From NCBI GenBank assembly GCA_014208095.1, contig JACHMT010000001.1, forward strand, positions 620,001 to 684,000: a stretch of 64,000 nucleotides of DNA, read 5' to 3'. The position numbers were made by a program, and so were the translations under genes. Positions 16,840-24,380 of the stretch are shown piece after piece (the first letter of the stretch is position 1; each line of letters starts with the position of its first letter). Below the pieces are notes generated by a model that ran no database searches, was not told the DNA's origin, and saw only the letters and a list, made by a program, of their open reading frames with translations. This DNA is from Actinospineispora eucalypti (lineage in GTDB: Bacteria; Actinomycetota; Actinomycetes; Mycobacteriales; Pseudonocardiaceae).

Positions 16840-17499
16840 GTGGCCAACGAGGCGGAGAGTGCCGGGTCGAGTTCGGAGCGTGCGCGGGCGCCCCGGCGGG
16901 CGCCGGGCGAGGTGCGCGAGCTGTTGCTCGAGTCGGCGAAACAGATGTTCTCCCGGCACGGCTACGACTACTCGAGCACCAAGCGGATCGCCGAGCGCGC
17001 CGGCGTGGCCGAGGCGTTGCTGTTCCGGCACTTCGGCAGCAAGGCGCAGCTGTTCCGGGAGGCCATCGTGGAGCCGATGGTGACCACGCTGCAGGCCTAC
17101 GCGGACCAGTGGTCCGGCTACGACCGGCCGCACCAGGTCGAGTCGCCGGTGCACGACTTCGTGAAGACGTTCTTCGGCACGTTGTCGGACCGGCGCGGTT
17201 CGGCGTTGGCCCTGACCGCGGTGTCCAACTACTCCACCGACATCGTGACCGACGCCGGCGCGCCGTTGGCCAACGTGCTCACCGCGATCGAGAAGATCGT
17301 GGTGCAGGAGGCGGCACAGTTCGGCTACTCGGGGCTGAACCCGCCGATCACCGGGCGGGTCGGCGTGGGTTCGGTGCTGGCCGCCGCCGTGTTCCGGTCC
17401 TGGCTGTTCGACCGGATCGTGCCGGAGAGCACCGACGACGACCTGATCGCCGAATTGCAGACCATGCTCATCCACGGCGTGCGCAACCGCCCGGCTTAG
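16840..17499 (+). CDS. TetR-family transcriptional regulator
   Basis: 219 residues, GTG start. The N-terminal helix-turn-helix is VRELLLESAKQMFSRHGYDY then SSTKRIAERAGVAEALLFRH. It ends in the long-chain ligand domain seen in several regulators in this island (compare 18570 and 27570), suggesting related hydrophobic or CoA-thioester ligands. Downstream of and co-oriented with the SDR. Confidence 0.9.
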   Translation: MANEAESAGSSSERARAPRRAPGEVRELLLESAKQMFSRHGYDYSSTKRIAERAGVAEALLFRHFGSKAQLFREAIVEPMVTTLQAYADQWSGYDRPHQVESPVHDFVKTFFGTLSDRRGSALALTAVSNYSTDIVTDAGAPLANVLTAIEKIVVQEAAQFGYSGLNPPITGRVGVGSVLAAAVFRSWLFDRIVPESTDDDLIAELQTMLIHGVRNRPA

Positions 17500-17596
17500 G
17501 CGCGTTGACAGCTCACGGGTACCCCGCTAGCGTCCGCTGCACTAGAAAGTGCGTGCTTGCCCCACTGTGGCGGCCGCCGGAGCGGGAGGAAGTCGC

Positions 17597-17824
17597 GTGG
17601 CGGATCTGATCGTGCCTCGGGTCGGTGTCAGCGTTAAGGAAGTGACGATCGTCGAGTGGTTGGTGGAGGACGGCGCCACCGTCACCACCGGTCAGCCCAT
17701 CCTGGTGGTCGCCACCGACAAGACCGAGGTGGAGATCGAGGCGACCATGGACGGCACCCTCAAGCACGGAGCCGCCCCCGAAGAGGACTACGTGGTCGGC
17801 GCGGTCATCGGCGCCATCGATTAG
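17597..17824 (+). CDS. Stand-alone lipoyl (biotin/lipoyl-attachment) domain protein
   Basis: 75 residues from GTG 17597 after GGAGGA. It is a single lipoyl-domain barrel with the attachment lysine at residue 42 in ATDKTEVEIEA; the Asp before Lys favours lipoyl over biotin. No E1, E2 core or E3 gene is nearby. It could be the mobile carrier of a dehydrogenase assembled from distant genes, or serve an unknown reaction in this island. Confidence 0.85.
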   Translation: MADLIVPRVGVSVKEVTIVEWLVEDGATVTTGQPILVVATDKTEVEIEATMDGTLKHGAAPEEDYVVGAVIGAID

Positions 17825-17877
17825 GCCGTGTTTAAGAAGTCCCGGTCGATGGGCTTCGTGATCCAGGTGGTTTCCGC

Positions 17878-18072
17878 CTAGTCCTTCTCGACGATGATGG
17901 CCATGTTCGGGCATTCGTAGGCGACCTTCTCCGCCTGTTCCAGGGTGAGCGTGCCGGCGTCGGTGACTTCGGCGATGCCCTCCTCGGTGAGGTCGAACGC
18001 CTCGGGCGCGAGGAACATGCAGCGCTGGGCGCCCATGCAGAGCTCGTCGTCAACCTTGATTTTGAACGACAT
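17878..18072 (-). CDS. [3Fe-4S] ferredoxin, P450-partner type
   Basis: 64 residues with C12-x5-C18 and C54-Pro, the three-cysteine pattern of [3Fe-4S] ferredoxins that donate electrons to actinobacterial cytochromes P450. The acidic N-terminus (KIKVDDELC) is usual. The P450 at 31665 is a plausible partner. It is divergent from a second, [2Fe-2S] ferredoxin. Confidence 0.92.
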   Translation of the reverse strand: MSFKIKVDDELCMGAQRCMFLAPEAFDLTEEGIAEVTDAGTLTLEQAEKVAYECPNMAIIVEKD

Positions 18073-18168
18073 ACTGAGTCACTCCCGCGTGGTGGTGTGC
18101 CGCTGGCCATGCTGCCAGTGCCTTGCTTGACGGGCCATCCAGCTCGCGCGTAGCGTACATCAGGTTGT

Positions 18169-18180
18169 AAGTGCATACTT
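18169..18180. promoter_or_regulatory. AAGTGCATACTT operator-like site overlapping the -10 of the ferredoxin gene
   Basis: AAGT-GCAT-ACTT is an inverted repeat; the CATACT inside it sits 6-7 bases before ATG 18186, as a -10 box would for a leaderless message. Related sites occur at 21107, 39996 and 43878. Confidence 0.5.
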
Positions 18181-18185
18181 CTTTA

Positions 18186-18509
18186 ATGGAGCGTTCGCGG
18201 ATGGCCGGTCGGATACGGGTACTCCCGTCCGGCGTGACCTTCCACGTCGCCGACGACGAGTCCGTCTTCGCGGCGGCCACCCGCCAGGGGGTCCGCTGGC
18301 CCTCGGTCTGCCAGGGCGACTGCGAGTGCGGGGTCTGCTACATGGTGGTCGAGGACGGCGCCGACCGGCTGAATCCCCGGTCCCGGCAGGAGGCCGACCG
18401 GCTCGCGCTCGGCCTCAAGGCGAACGAGCCCCGCGCCCGCCTGGCCTGCCGCACCCACCTGCACGGTGACGTGACGGTGACCCGTCGGGGGGTGCGCGCG
18501 CATGGCTGA
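18186..18509 (+). CDS. [2Fe-2S] ferredoxin, adrenodoxin-like spacing
   Basis: 107 residues (or 102 from ATG 18201). The cluster ligands are CQGDCECGVC, readable as C-x5-C-x2-C, with a distal Cys in ARLACRTHLHGD, the vertebrate/ISC-type pattern. It carries electrons to an oxygenase, possibly the Rieske enzyme at 30256. No ribosome site precedes the start; the promoter geometry suggests a leaderless transcript. Confidence 0.85.
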   Translation: MERSRMAGRIRVLPSGVTFHVADDESVFAAATRQGVRWPSVCQGDCECGVCYMVVEDGADRLNPRSRQEADRLALGLKANEPRARLACRTHLHGDVTVTRRGVRAHG

Positions 18510-18569
18510 CGCGCCCGTTGCCGGTCTGAGCATGAGGGATACAGAATCCGGCATACTAGGATTGCTCAG

Positions 18570-19250
18570 GTGACAGAGGCCGAAGTGGACAGACCGCGTC
18601 TGCGGCGCAGCTCCGACGAGATCCGGGGGCTGCTGCACGCCGCGGCGACCACGTTCTTCGCGCGCAACGGTTACGCCGGCACCAGCACCCGGGCCATCGC
18701 CACCGAGGCCGGGGTCTCCGAGACCTTGCTGTTCCGGCATTTCGGTACCAAGTCGGGGCTGTTCGAGGCCACCACGCTGGAACGCCTGCGCACCGGGGTG
18801 GACCAGTTCCTGGCCCGCTGGGAGCGCAACCACCGGCGCAACGACGCCGGCATCGGCACCGAGGCGCATGCCCGCGAGTTCCTCGCCGACCTGCTGCGGT
18901 TCACCCGCGACCAGCGCGGGGTGATGTTCGCGATCATCACCGTGGACGCGGCGGAGGACGAGGACATCGTCACGATCCAGGCCACCGCCCTGGCCACCTT
19001 CCAGAAGCTGCTCGCCGCCGTCCAGCGGCACGTGCTCACCGATGCCGACGGCGAACTGTTCCCCGGGGTGAAACCCGAGCTGACCGCGTCGGCCGTCGCC
19101 GCCTGCGTGATGTGCGTGACCGTGCTGGACGACTGGTTGTTCCGGGAGGGCATCTGCCAGCCCGGCGTGGCCGAGATTGACCAAGAAGTTATCGACTACG
19201 TACTGGACGGAGTCGGTCACCGCGGCGAACATGGGGCACCCCCAACCTGA
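18570..19250 (+). CDS. TetR-family transcriptional regulator
   Basis: 226 residues. The helix-turn-helix is FFARNGYAGTSTRAIATEAG then VSETLLFRHFGTKSGLFEA. It follows the [2Fe-2S] ferredoxin by 60 bases on the same strand and ends 25 bases before an acyl-CoA ligase, so the three may form one unit. It could read a CoA thioester made by that ligase. Confidence 0.9.
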   Translation: MTEAEVDRPRLRRSSDEIRGLLHAAATTFFARNGYAGTSTRAIATEAGVSETLLFRHFGTKSGLFEATTLERLRTGVDQFLARWERNHRRNDAGIGTEAHAREFLADLLRFTRDQRGVMFAIITVDAAEDEDIVTIQATALATFQKLLAAVQRHVLTDADGELFPGVKPELTASAVAACVMCVTVLDDWLFREGICQPGVAEIDQEVIDYVLDGVGHRGEHGAPPT

Positions 19251-19275
19251 GAGTCTTCACAGCTACGGAGGCGCG

Positions 19276-20808
19276 ATGGCCCAGCACCTGGCGGATCTGG
19301 TACTGCGTTGGGAGGCCGAGCGGCCGGATCACCAGGCACTGCGCTACGGCGACCGGTGCTGGACCTGGGCGCGGTGGGCCGACCGCATCCGGCGCAACGC
19401 GGCCGCGCAGCGGGCCCTGGGCCTGAGCCCCGGTGACCGGGTAGCCACGCTGGACAAGAACCACCCCGCCGGCCTGGAGACCACCCTCGGCTGCGCGATG
19501 GCCGGCACGGTGAACGCCAGCCTCAACTTCCGGCTGGCCCCCGAGGAGTACGTCTACCTGCTCAACAGCAGCGGGGCGCGGCTGCTGCTGGTCGGGGCCG
19601 AGTTCGCCGGCGTGATCGAGTCCATCCGGGACCGGTTGACCCACCTCGAGCACGTGGTGGTGGTCGGCGACGGGACGGAGGACGACGAGTACGAGCGGTG
19701 GCTGGCGTCCGCTTCACCGGATGTCGCGCCGGTTGCCGCCGCGCCGGACGAGGTGGTGCTGCAGCTGTACACCTCCGGCACCACCGGCCGGCCCAAGGGC
19801 GCCATGCTCACCCACCGGGGCCTGCTCGCGCACAGCGCGGCCGCCGCCGAGGCGTTCCGCATCGGCCCGGACAGCGTCGCCCAGGTGGCCATGCCGCTCT
19901 ACCACGTCGGCGGGACCAGCTGGGCGCTGATCGTGGTCTACGTCGGCGGCACCATGGTGCTGGACCGCGAGGTGGTGCCGGACGCCGTGCTGGCCGAGCT
20001 GGCCAGCGGAGTGACGCACACCTTCCTGGTGCCGGCGGTGCTCGCCGTGCTGCTCGGCATGCCCGGCGTGGGCGAGATGGACTTCTCCTCGGTGGAGGTG
20101 ATCTCCTACGGCGCCTCGCCCATCACACCGAAGGTGCTGGCCGGGTGCCTGGAGGTGTTCGGCGCCAACTTCCTCGGCCTCTACGGGATGACCGAGGCGT
20201 CCGGCATCCTCACCGCGCTGCCCCCGTCGGCGCACCGGGACGCCGCGCACCCGGAGCGCCTGCTCTCCGTCGGTCTGCCCATGCCCGGGGTGGAGATCCG
20301 GGTGGTCTCGCCGACCACTGGCGGCGATGTGGGCGTCGCCGAGGTGGGCGAGGTGTGGGCGCGCAGCTCGCAGCTCATGCTGGGCTACCACAACCGCCCG
20401 GAGGAGACCGCCGACGCGTTCGCCGAGGGCGGTTGGTACCGCACCGGTGACGCCGCCAAGCTGGATAGCGCCGGCTACCTCTACCTCACCGACCGGATCA
20501 AGGACATGATCATCAGCGGTGGGGAGAACGTGTACCCGGCCGAGGTGGAACGGGTGCTGTCCGAGCACCCGTCGGTCGCCGAGGTGGCCGTGATCGGCAT
20601 CCCCAGCGACCGCTGGGGTGAGGTCCCGCTGGCCTACGTGGTCCCCGCGCCGGGGCTGACGGTGGACGAGCCGGCCCTGCTCGCCTTCTGTCGCGAGAGC
20701 CTGGCCAAGTACAAGTGCCCCGCCGTCATCCGCACGCTCGCAACCCTCCCCCGCAACCCCACCGGAAAAATCCTCAAAACCGAACTCCGCAAACTCCCCA
20801 CCCCCTAA
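19276..20808 (+). CDS. Acyl-CoA ligase (FadD-like AMP-forming)
   Basis: 510 residues from ATG 19276, preceded by GGAGG. LYTSGTTGRPKGAML is the P-loop, YGMTEASG the A5 motif, GDAAKLDSAGYLYLTDR the A7/A8 hinge and NPTGKIL the A10 lysine. It activates a carboxylic acid as acyl-AMP and then the CoA thioester. The last 25 codons shift to C-rich, G-poor choices and run into a 22-bp array. Confidence 0.93.
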   Translation: MAQHLADLVLRWEAERPDHQALRYGDRCWTWARWADRIRRNAAAQRALGLSPGDRVATLDKNHPAGLETTLGCAMAGTVNASLNFRLAPEEYVYLLNSSGARLLLVGAEFAGVIESIRDRLTHLEHVVVVGDGTEDDEYERWLASASPDVAPVAAAPDEVVLQLYTSGTTGRPKGAMLTHRGLLAHSAAAAEAFRIGPDSVAQVAMPLYHVGGTSWALIVVYVGGTMVLDREVVPDAVLAELASGVTHTFLVPAVLAVLLGMPGVGEMDFSSVEVISYGASPITPKVLAGCLEVFGANFLGLYGMTEASGILTALPPSAHRDAAHPERLLSVGLPMPGVEIRVVSPTTGGDVGVAEVGEVWARSSQLMLGYHNRPEETADAFAEGGWYRTGDAAKLDSAGYLYLTDRIKDMIISGGENVYPAEVERVLSEHPSVAEVAVIGIPSDRWGEVPLAYVVPAPGLTVDEPALLAFCRESLAKYKCPAVIRTLATLPRNPTGKILKTELRKLPTP

Positions 20809-20820
20809 CCCCCCGCCCTC

Positions 20821-20926
20821 CATATCGCGCCCCTCCACCCGCCCATATCGCGGATTCCACCCGCCCATATCGCGGATTCCACCAGGCCATGTCGCGGATT
20901 CCACCAGGCCATGTCGCTGGTGCGTG
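20821..20926. repeat. 22-bp array, family C, left arm
   Basis: CATATCGCGGATTCCACC-type units start at 20821, 20844, 20866, 20888 and 20910; the last four keep exact 22-bp steps. The array begins 12 bases after the ligase stop. Confidence 0.92.
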
Positions 20927-20993
20927 AGGGTGTTGTCGCGGGATTTCCGCCATCGGGCGGGCGCTGTTGCGCCGGCTTGCCCGCGCCGACCAG
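20927..20993. other. Non-repeat centre of the family C mirror locus
   Basis: About 67 bases of unique sequence between the two arms, with GCGCTGTTGCGCC as a small palindrome. No gene. Confidence 0.5.
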
Positions 20994-21081
20994 TGGAATC
21001 CGCGACGTGGCCTGCTGGAATCCGCGACATGGCCTGGTGGAGGGAGCGATATGGGCGGGCGAGGGGCGCGATGTGGGGTGG
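20994..21081. repeat. 22-bp array, family C, right (inverted) arm
   Basis: GGTGGAATCCGCGACATGG-type units (reverse complement of the left arm) start at 20994, 21016, 21038 and 21060. The inverted arms could form a long imperfect hairpin. Confidence 0.92.
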
Positions 21082-21106
21082 GGTGGCGCGGGGTGAGAGG
21101 TGAAGT

Positions 21107-21119
21107 TAGTGTTCACTTC
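21107..21119. promoter_or_regulatory. TAGTGTTCACTTC operator-like site
   Basis: AGTG-TT-CACT palindrome 30 bases before the SDR start. It shares the TAGTGnnyACTTC pattern with 39996-40008. Confidence 0.5.
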
Positions 21120-21148
21120 AAAGCTGTCGAGATGGGGAGGCGAGTTGC

Positions 21149-22057
21149 GTGGGGAGTTTGGACGGGCTGGTTGCGGTGGTGACCGGCGGCGGGCGGGGCA
21201 TCGGGCGCGAGCATGCGCTCTTGTTCGCGGCCGAGGGCGCGAAGGTTGTCGTGAATGACCTCGGCGGTGGGGGTGACGGGACCGGCGCGACGGCCGGGCC
21301 CGCCCAGGAGGTCGCCGACGAGATCGTGAAGAACGGCGGCCAGGCGGTGGCCAGCCCGCACAACGTGGCCGACGAGGCCGGCGCTCAAGGCATCGTGGAC
21401 ACCGCCGTCGAGGCGTTCGGCAAGCTCGACATCCTCGTCAACAACGCCGGCGTGCTCCGGGACAACGTGCTGGTCAACGTCACGCCCGAGGACTGGGACG
21501 TGGTCGTGGCGGTCAGCCTGCGCGGCACCTACCTGGTCACCAGGGCGGCGGCCAAGCACTGGCGCGAGCGGTCCAAGGCCGGCGACCAGCCAACCGCCTC
21601 GGTGATCAACACGACCAGCGAGTCGGGCCTGTTCGCCAATCCCGCCCAGGCCAACTACGCCGCCGCCAAGTCGGGCGTGTCCACCTTCACCCAGGTCATC
21701 GCCAAGGAGCTCAAACGGTACGGCGTGCGGGCCAATGCGATCGCGCCCCGCGCCCGTACCAGGCTGACCGAGGTGATCGGCGGCAAGGTGGTGGAGCAGA
21801 TCCAGCCCAAGGAGGGCAAGTTCGACGCCTGGCACCCGGCCAATGTGGCGCCGTTCGTGGCCTATCTGGCCAGCCCGGGCTGCCCGCTGACCGGCGAGTC
21901 GTTCGTGGTCGGCGGCGGCCGGGTGCACCGCGTCCGCCCGTGGCAGCTGGACGACAACTGGCAGCTCAAGACCGACGGCCGGTGGTCGGTGGACGAGCTC
22001 ACGAAAGCGGTCGACGAGCTCGGCCCGCCGGAGCGGGTCAAGGGCCTCGGCGAATAG
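21149..22057 (+). CDS. SDR of the 17-beta-HSD4 / multifunctional-enzyme type
   Basis: 302 residues, GTG start with GGGGAGG upstream. TGGGRGIGREHALLFAAEGA, DLGGGGDGTG, NNAGVLRDN and YAAAKSG (Y-x3-K) match the 3-hydroxyacyl-CoA dehydrogenase half of peroxisomal multifunctional enzyme, and the C-terminal 50 residues continue that resemblance. Probable role: oxidation of a 3-hydroxyacyl-CoA or 17-hydroxysteroid side-chain intermediate. It ends at a perfect palindromic terminator. Confidence 0.9.
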   Translation: MGSLDGLVAVVTGGGRGIGREHALLFAAEGAKVVVNDLGGGGDGTGATAGPAQEVADEIVKNGGQAVASPHNVADEAGAQGIVDTAVEAFGKLDILVNNAGVLRDNVLVNVTPEDWDVVVAVSLRGTYLVTRAAAKHWRERSKAGDQPTASVINTTSESGLFANPAQANYAAAKSGVSTFTQVIAKELKRYGVRANAIAPRARTRLTEVIGGKVVEQIQPKEGKFDAWHPANVAPFVAYLASPGCPLTGESFVVGGGRVHRVRPWQLDDNWQLKTDGRWSVDELTKAVDELGPPERVKGLGE

Positions 22058-22060
22058 GTC

Positions 22061-22100
22061 GTGAGTGGCGAGTGTCGCTATAGCGACACTCGCCACTCAC
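22061..22100. terminator. Perfect 40-bp palindrome between convergent genes
   Basis: GTGAGTGGCGAGTGTCGCTA is followed at once by its exact reverse complement, with no spacer. It starts 3 bases after the SDR stop and ends 9 bases before the convergent hydratase stop, so it can serve as a bidirectional terminator. No T-tract follows on either side. Confidence 0.8.
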
Positions 22101-22109
22101 GGGGGCGCG

Positions 22110-22907
22110 TCAGCGCCCAGTGAATTTTGGCGGGCGCTTGTTCTTGAAGGCGTCGATGGCCTCCAGCATGTCCTGCGAGGTCATCGTCGCGCCTTCCAGG
22201 TAGAAGGCCAGGTCGAGCACCTCGTTGCCGCGCAGCGCCAGGTGCCGGTTGAGCGCCCGCTTGGTGTACTGCACGGCCAGCGGCGGCAGCTCGGCCAGCC
22301 GCACCGCCAGCGCCAGCGCCGCGTCGTACACCTCATCACGTGACGCGACCAGGTCGCTCACGATGCCGAGGGCGTGGGCGTCCGCACCGGTCATCGGGTC
22401 GCCGGTGAGCAGGTGTCGCTTGGCCCGGGCCAGCGGCATGTTCGCCGGCCACACCACCGCGCCGCCGTCGCCGGCCACCAGCGCCATCCGCACGTGCGTG
22501 TCGGCGATCTTCACGTCCGGCGCGGTGACCACCGCGTCGCCGAGCAGGACCACGGTGGCGCCCAGCCCGTAGGTGTCCCCGTGCAGCGCCACCACCAGCG
22601 GCTTCGTGAAGTCGGCGAAGGCGTAGAACAGCCGCCGGCCCTCGTCGATCAGCTGCATCCGGCGGGTCGGGTCGGCCGCCGCCGAAAGCATCAGCTCGGT
22701 GTCGCCGCCGGCGGAGAAGAACTTGCCCTCGGCGGTCAGCAGCACGGCCAGCACCGACGGGTCGTCGGCCAGTGAAGCCATCGCCTCCGTCAGCTCCACG
22801 TGCATCGCCGCGTCGAACCGGTTCATCACCTCCGGCCGGGTCAGCCGCAGCTCGGCGACGCCGGGGTGGTTCTCGAAACGGGTGATCGCCAGCGTCCGGT
22901 AGGTCAT
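22110..22907 (-). CDS. Enoyl-CoA hydratase/isomerase family protein
   Basis: 265 residues. The crotonase fold shows FFSAGGDTEL (oxyanion loop) and KPLVVALHGDTYGLGATVVL. The catalytic Glu of classical hydratases in the second motif is not obvious, so isomerase, hydrolase or retro-aldol activity is possible. Its start lies 2 bases after the stop of the upstream SnoaL-like gene. Confidence 0.9.
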   Translation of the reverse strand: MTYRTLAITRFENHPGVAELRLTRPEVMNRFDAAMHVELTEAMASLADDPSVLAVLLTAEGKFFSAGGDTELMLSAAADPTRRMQLIDEGRRLFYAFADFTKPLVVALHGDTYGLGATVVLLGDAVVTAPDVKIADTHVRMALVAGDGGAVVWPANMPLARAKRHLLTGDPMTGADAHALGIVSDLVASRDEVYDAALALAVRLAELPPLAVQYTKRALNRHLALRGNEVLDLAFYLEGATMTSQDMLEAIDAFKNKRPPKFTGR

Positions 22908-22909
22908 GC

Positions 22910-23323
22910 TCAGCCTCCGGCCGGCGCGGGCGCCAGGCCCCGGGTCAGCGCGACCGGGTCGAAGAACTCGATGGTTTCGACGATCTTGCCGTCGCGCAGC
23001 CGGAACAGGTTGGCGTAGGTGTTCGCGTACGGCTGGCCGTTGGCGAAGGTGCCGCGCGAGGTGTACTCGGCGATCACCCGGTTCGGGTCGGCCTCGGCCC
23101 GGATGTCCATGGTGGGGAAGACGATCTCCTGCCACAGCCCGCCGGTGACCGGCGCGAGGAACGCCTCGAACGCCGCCTTGCCGTCGATCCGCTTCGGCAT
23201 GCCCTCCGGGGCGAAGGGCAGCAGCAGCGCCACGTCCTCGGCGACCTCGGCGACCATCGCGGCGGCGTCCAGCCGCTTGAGGCCATCCAGGTAACGGCGG
23301 ACGGTTTCCACCGGTTCGCTCAT
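22910..23323 (-). CDS. SnoaL / ketosteroid-isomerase-like protein (NTF2 fold)
   Basis: 137 residues. VETVRRYLDGLKRLDAAAMV and LFRLRDGKIVETIEFFDPV mark the NTF2 fold; PKRIDGKAAFEAFLAP is the usual middle helix. Candidate role is a double-bond isomerase or a hydratase partner of the downstream crotonase. Divergent from the gene at 23412, with a strong palindrome between them. Confidence 0.85.
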   Translation of the reverse strand: MSEPVETVRRYLDGLKRLDAAAMVAEVAEDVALLLPFAPEGMPKRIDGKAAFEAFLAPVTGGLWQEIVFPTMDIRAEADPNRVIAEYTSRGTFANGQPYANTYANLFRLRDGKIVETIEFFDPVALTRGLAPAPAGG

Positions 23324-23363
23324 GTCCGGCTCCTCTTCGTCGGCGGCAGACGAAACACTAGTC

Positions 23364-23387
23364 TGTGTAGCGAGTACCCGCTACACA
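23364..23387. promoter_or_regulatory. 9-6-9 perfect inverted repeat in a divergent promoter
   Basis: TGTGTAGCG-AGTACC-CGCTACACA lies 41 bases from the SnoaL-like start and 25 bases before ATG 23412. Size and symmetry fit a TetR-type operator controlling both genes. Confidence 0.65.
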
Positions 23388-23411
23388 AGCCGGCCAAAGG
23401 GAGCGAGAGGC

Positions 23412-24380
23412 ATGATCCGACCCGAGGACGACAGCTTCCACCCGGGCTCGCCCGACCCGTACTGGAACGAGAGCGCCTGGTTCGGGTTCGGCGTGCCGGA
23501 GCGGTCGATGACCGGCTGGGTCTACTTCTACCACCGGCCGAACATGAACTTCACCGTTGGCGGCGTGGCGCTGTGGGATCCCACCGGCGAGTACCCGTGG
23601 ACCTGCCGGCACTACGACTGGGGTCAGCCGATGCCGCTGCCGGACGGCGCGGACATGTTCGACTTCAAGTTGCCCAACGGGCTGGCCGTGGCCTGCCGCG
23701 AGCCGTTGCGTTCCTTCCAGCTGGACTACGACGGGCCGGGGCTGGGGGCCGAGCTGACCTGGGAAGCGCTCGCGCCGCCGCAAGCCGCCGGGCGGGCCGG
23801 CGCTTCGGACATGCCGACGGGCAGCGACGGCTGGGGCAAGGGCCACTACAACCAGCCCGGCCGGATCCGGGGCGAGCTGCGGCTGGCCGGCGAGCGCATC
23901 GAGGTTGACTCGCTGTACCTGCGCGACCACTCCTGGGGCACCAGGCGGCCGGCGCGCAACCCGCGCGGCAACTTCGCCTCGGCGGTCGGTGACGGCGGGC
24001 GCAGCGGCTTCTGCGTGTTCGCCGCCAGCGACCTGGACTGGGCGGAGGACCCCGGTGTCGGGGTCGCCGACCCGCTCTCGTTCGGCTGGTACCTGCGGGA
24101 CGGGGTGCCCAGCCGGCTGGTCGCCGCGACCCGGACGGTGGTGGCCCGGGACGGGCGCGGCCGACCGCTGGCCGTGAACCTGGAGGGCACCGACGAGCTC
24201 GGCCGCACCCTGCGCGCGGAGGGACGGCTGCGCAACTGGCTGTGGTGGCAGGGCTACGCGAACATCCTGATGTTCTGGTCCATGGCCGACTGGACCTACG
24301 ACGGGCGGACCGTGGTCGGCGAGGAGCAGGACATCCTCCCGCTGGACCAGGCCCGCCGGCTGTTGCGTCGAACCAGCTAG
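23412..24380 (+). CDS. Uncharacterised protein (DUF7064/7065-like, lipocalin/CrtC-type barrel)
   Basis: 322 residues from ATG 23412 (GAGAGG upstream). No transmembrane segment. Repeated beta-strand pattern with YLRDHSWGTRRPAR resembles proteins annotated DUF7064/7065, found near lipid, terpenoid and steroid genes; some relatives adopt the CrtC/lipocalin-like double barrel. It may bind or convert a hydrophobic substrate. The 3' end overlaps the convergent KstD-like stop by 4 bases. Confidence 0.65.
   Translation: MIRPEDDSFHPGSPDPYWNESAWFGFGVPERSMTGWVYFYHRPNMNFTVGGVALWDPTGEYPWTCRHYDWGQPMPLPDGADMFDFKLPNGLAVACREPLRSFQLDYDGPGLGAELTWEALAPPQAAGRAGASDMPTGSDGWGKGHYNQPGRIRGELRLAGERIEVDSLYLRDHSWGTRRPARNPRGNFASAVGDGGRSGFCVFAASDLDWAEDPGVGVADPLSFGWYLRDGVPSRLVAATRTVVARDGRGRPLAVNLEGTDELGRTLRAEGRLRNWLWWQGYANILMFWSMADWTYDGRTVVGEEQDILPLDQARRLLRRTS

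Noticed and set aside
23322..23411. An N-terminal extension of the DUF7064-like gene.
   Set aside because: It would run through the 9-6-9 operator and the divergent promoter; ATG 23412 has a ribosome site.
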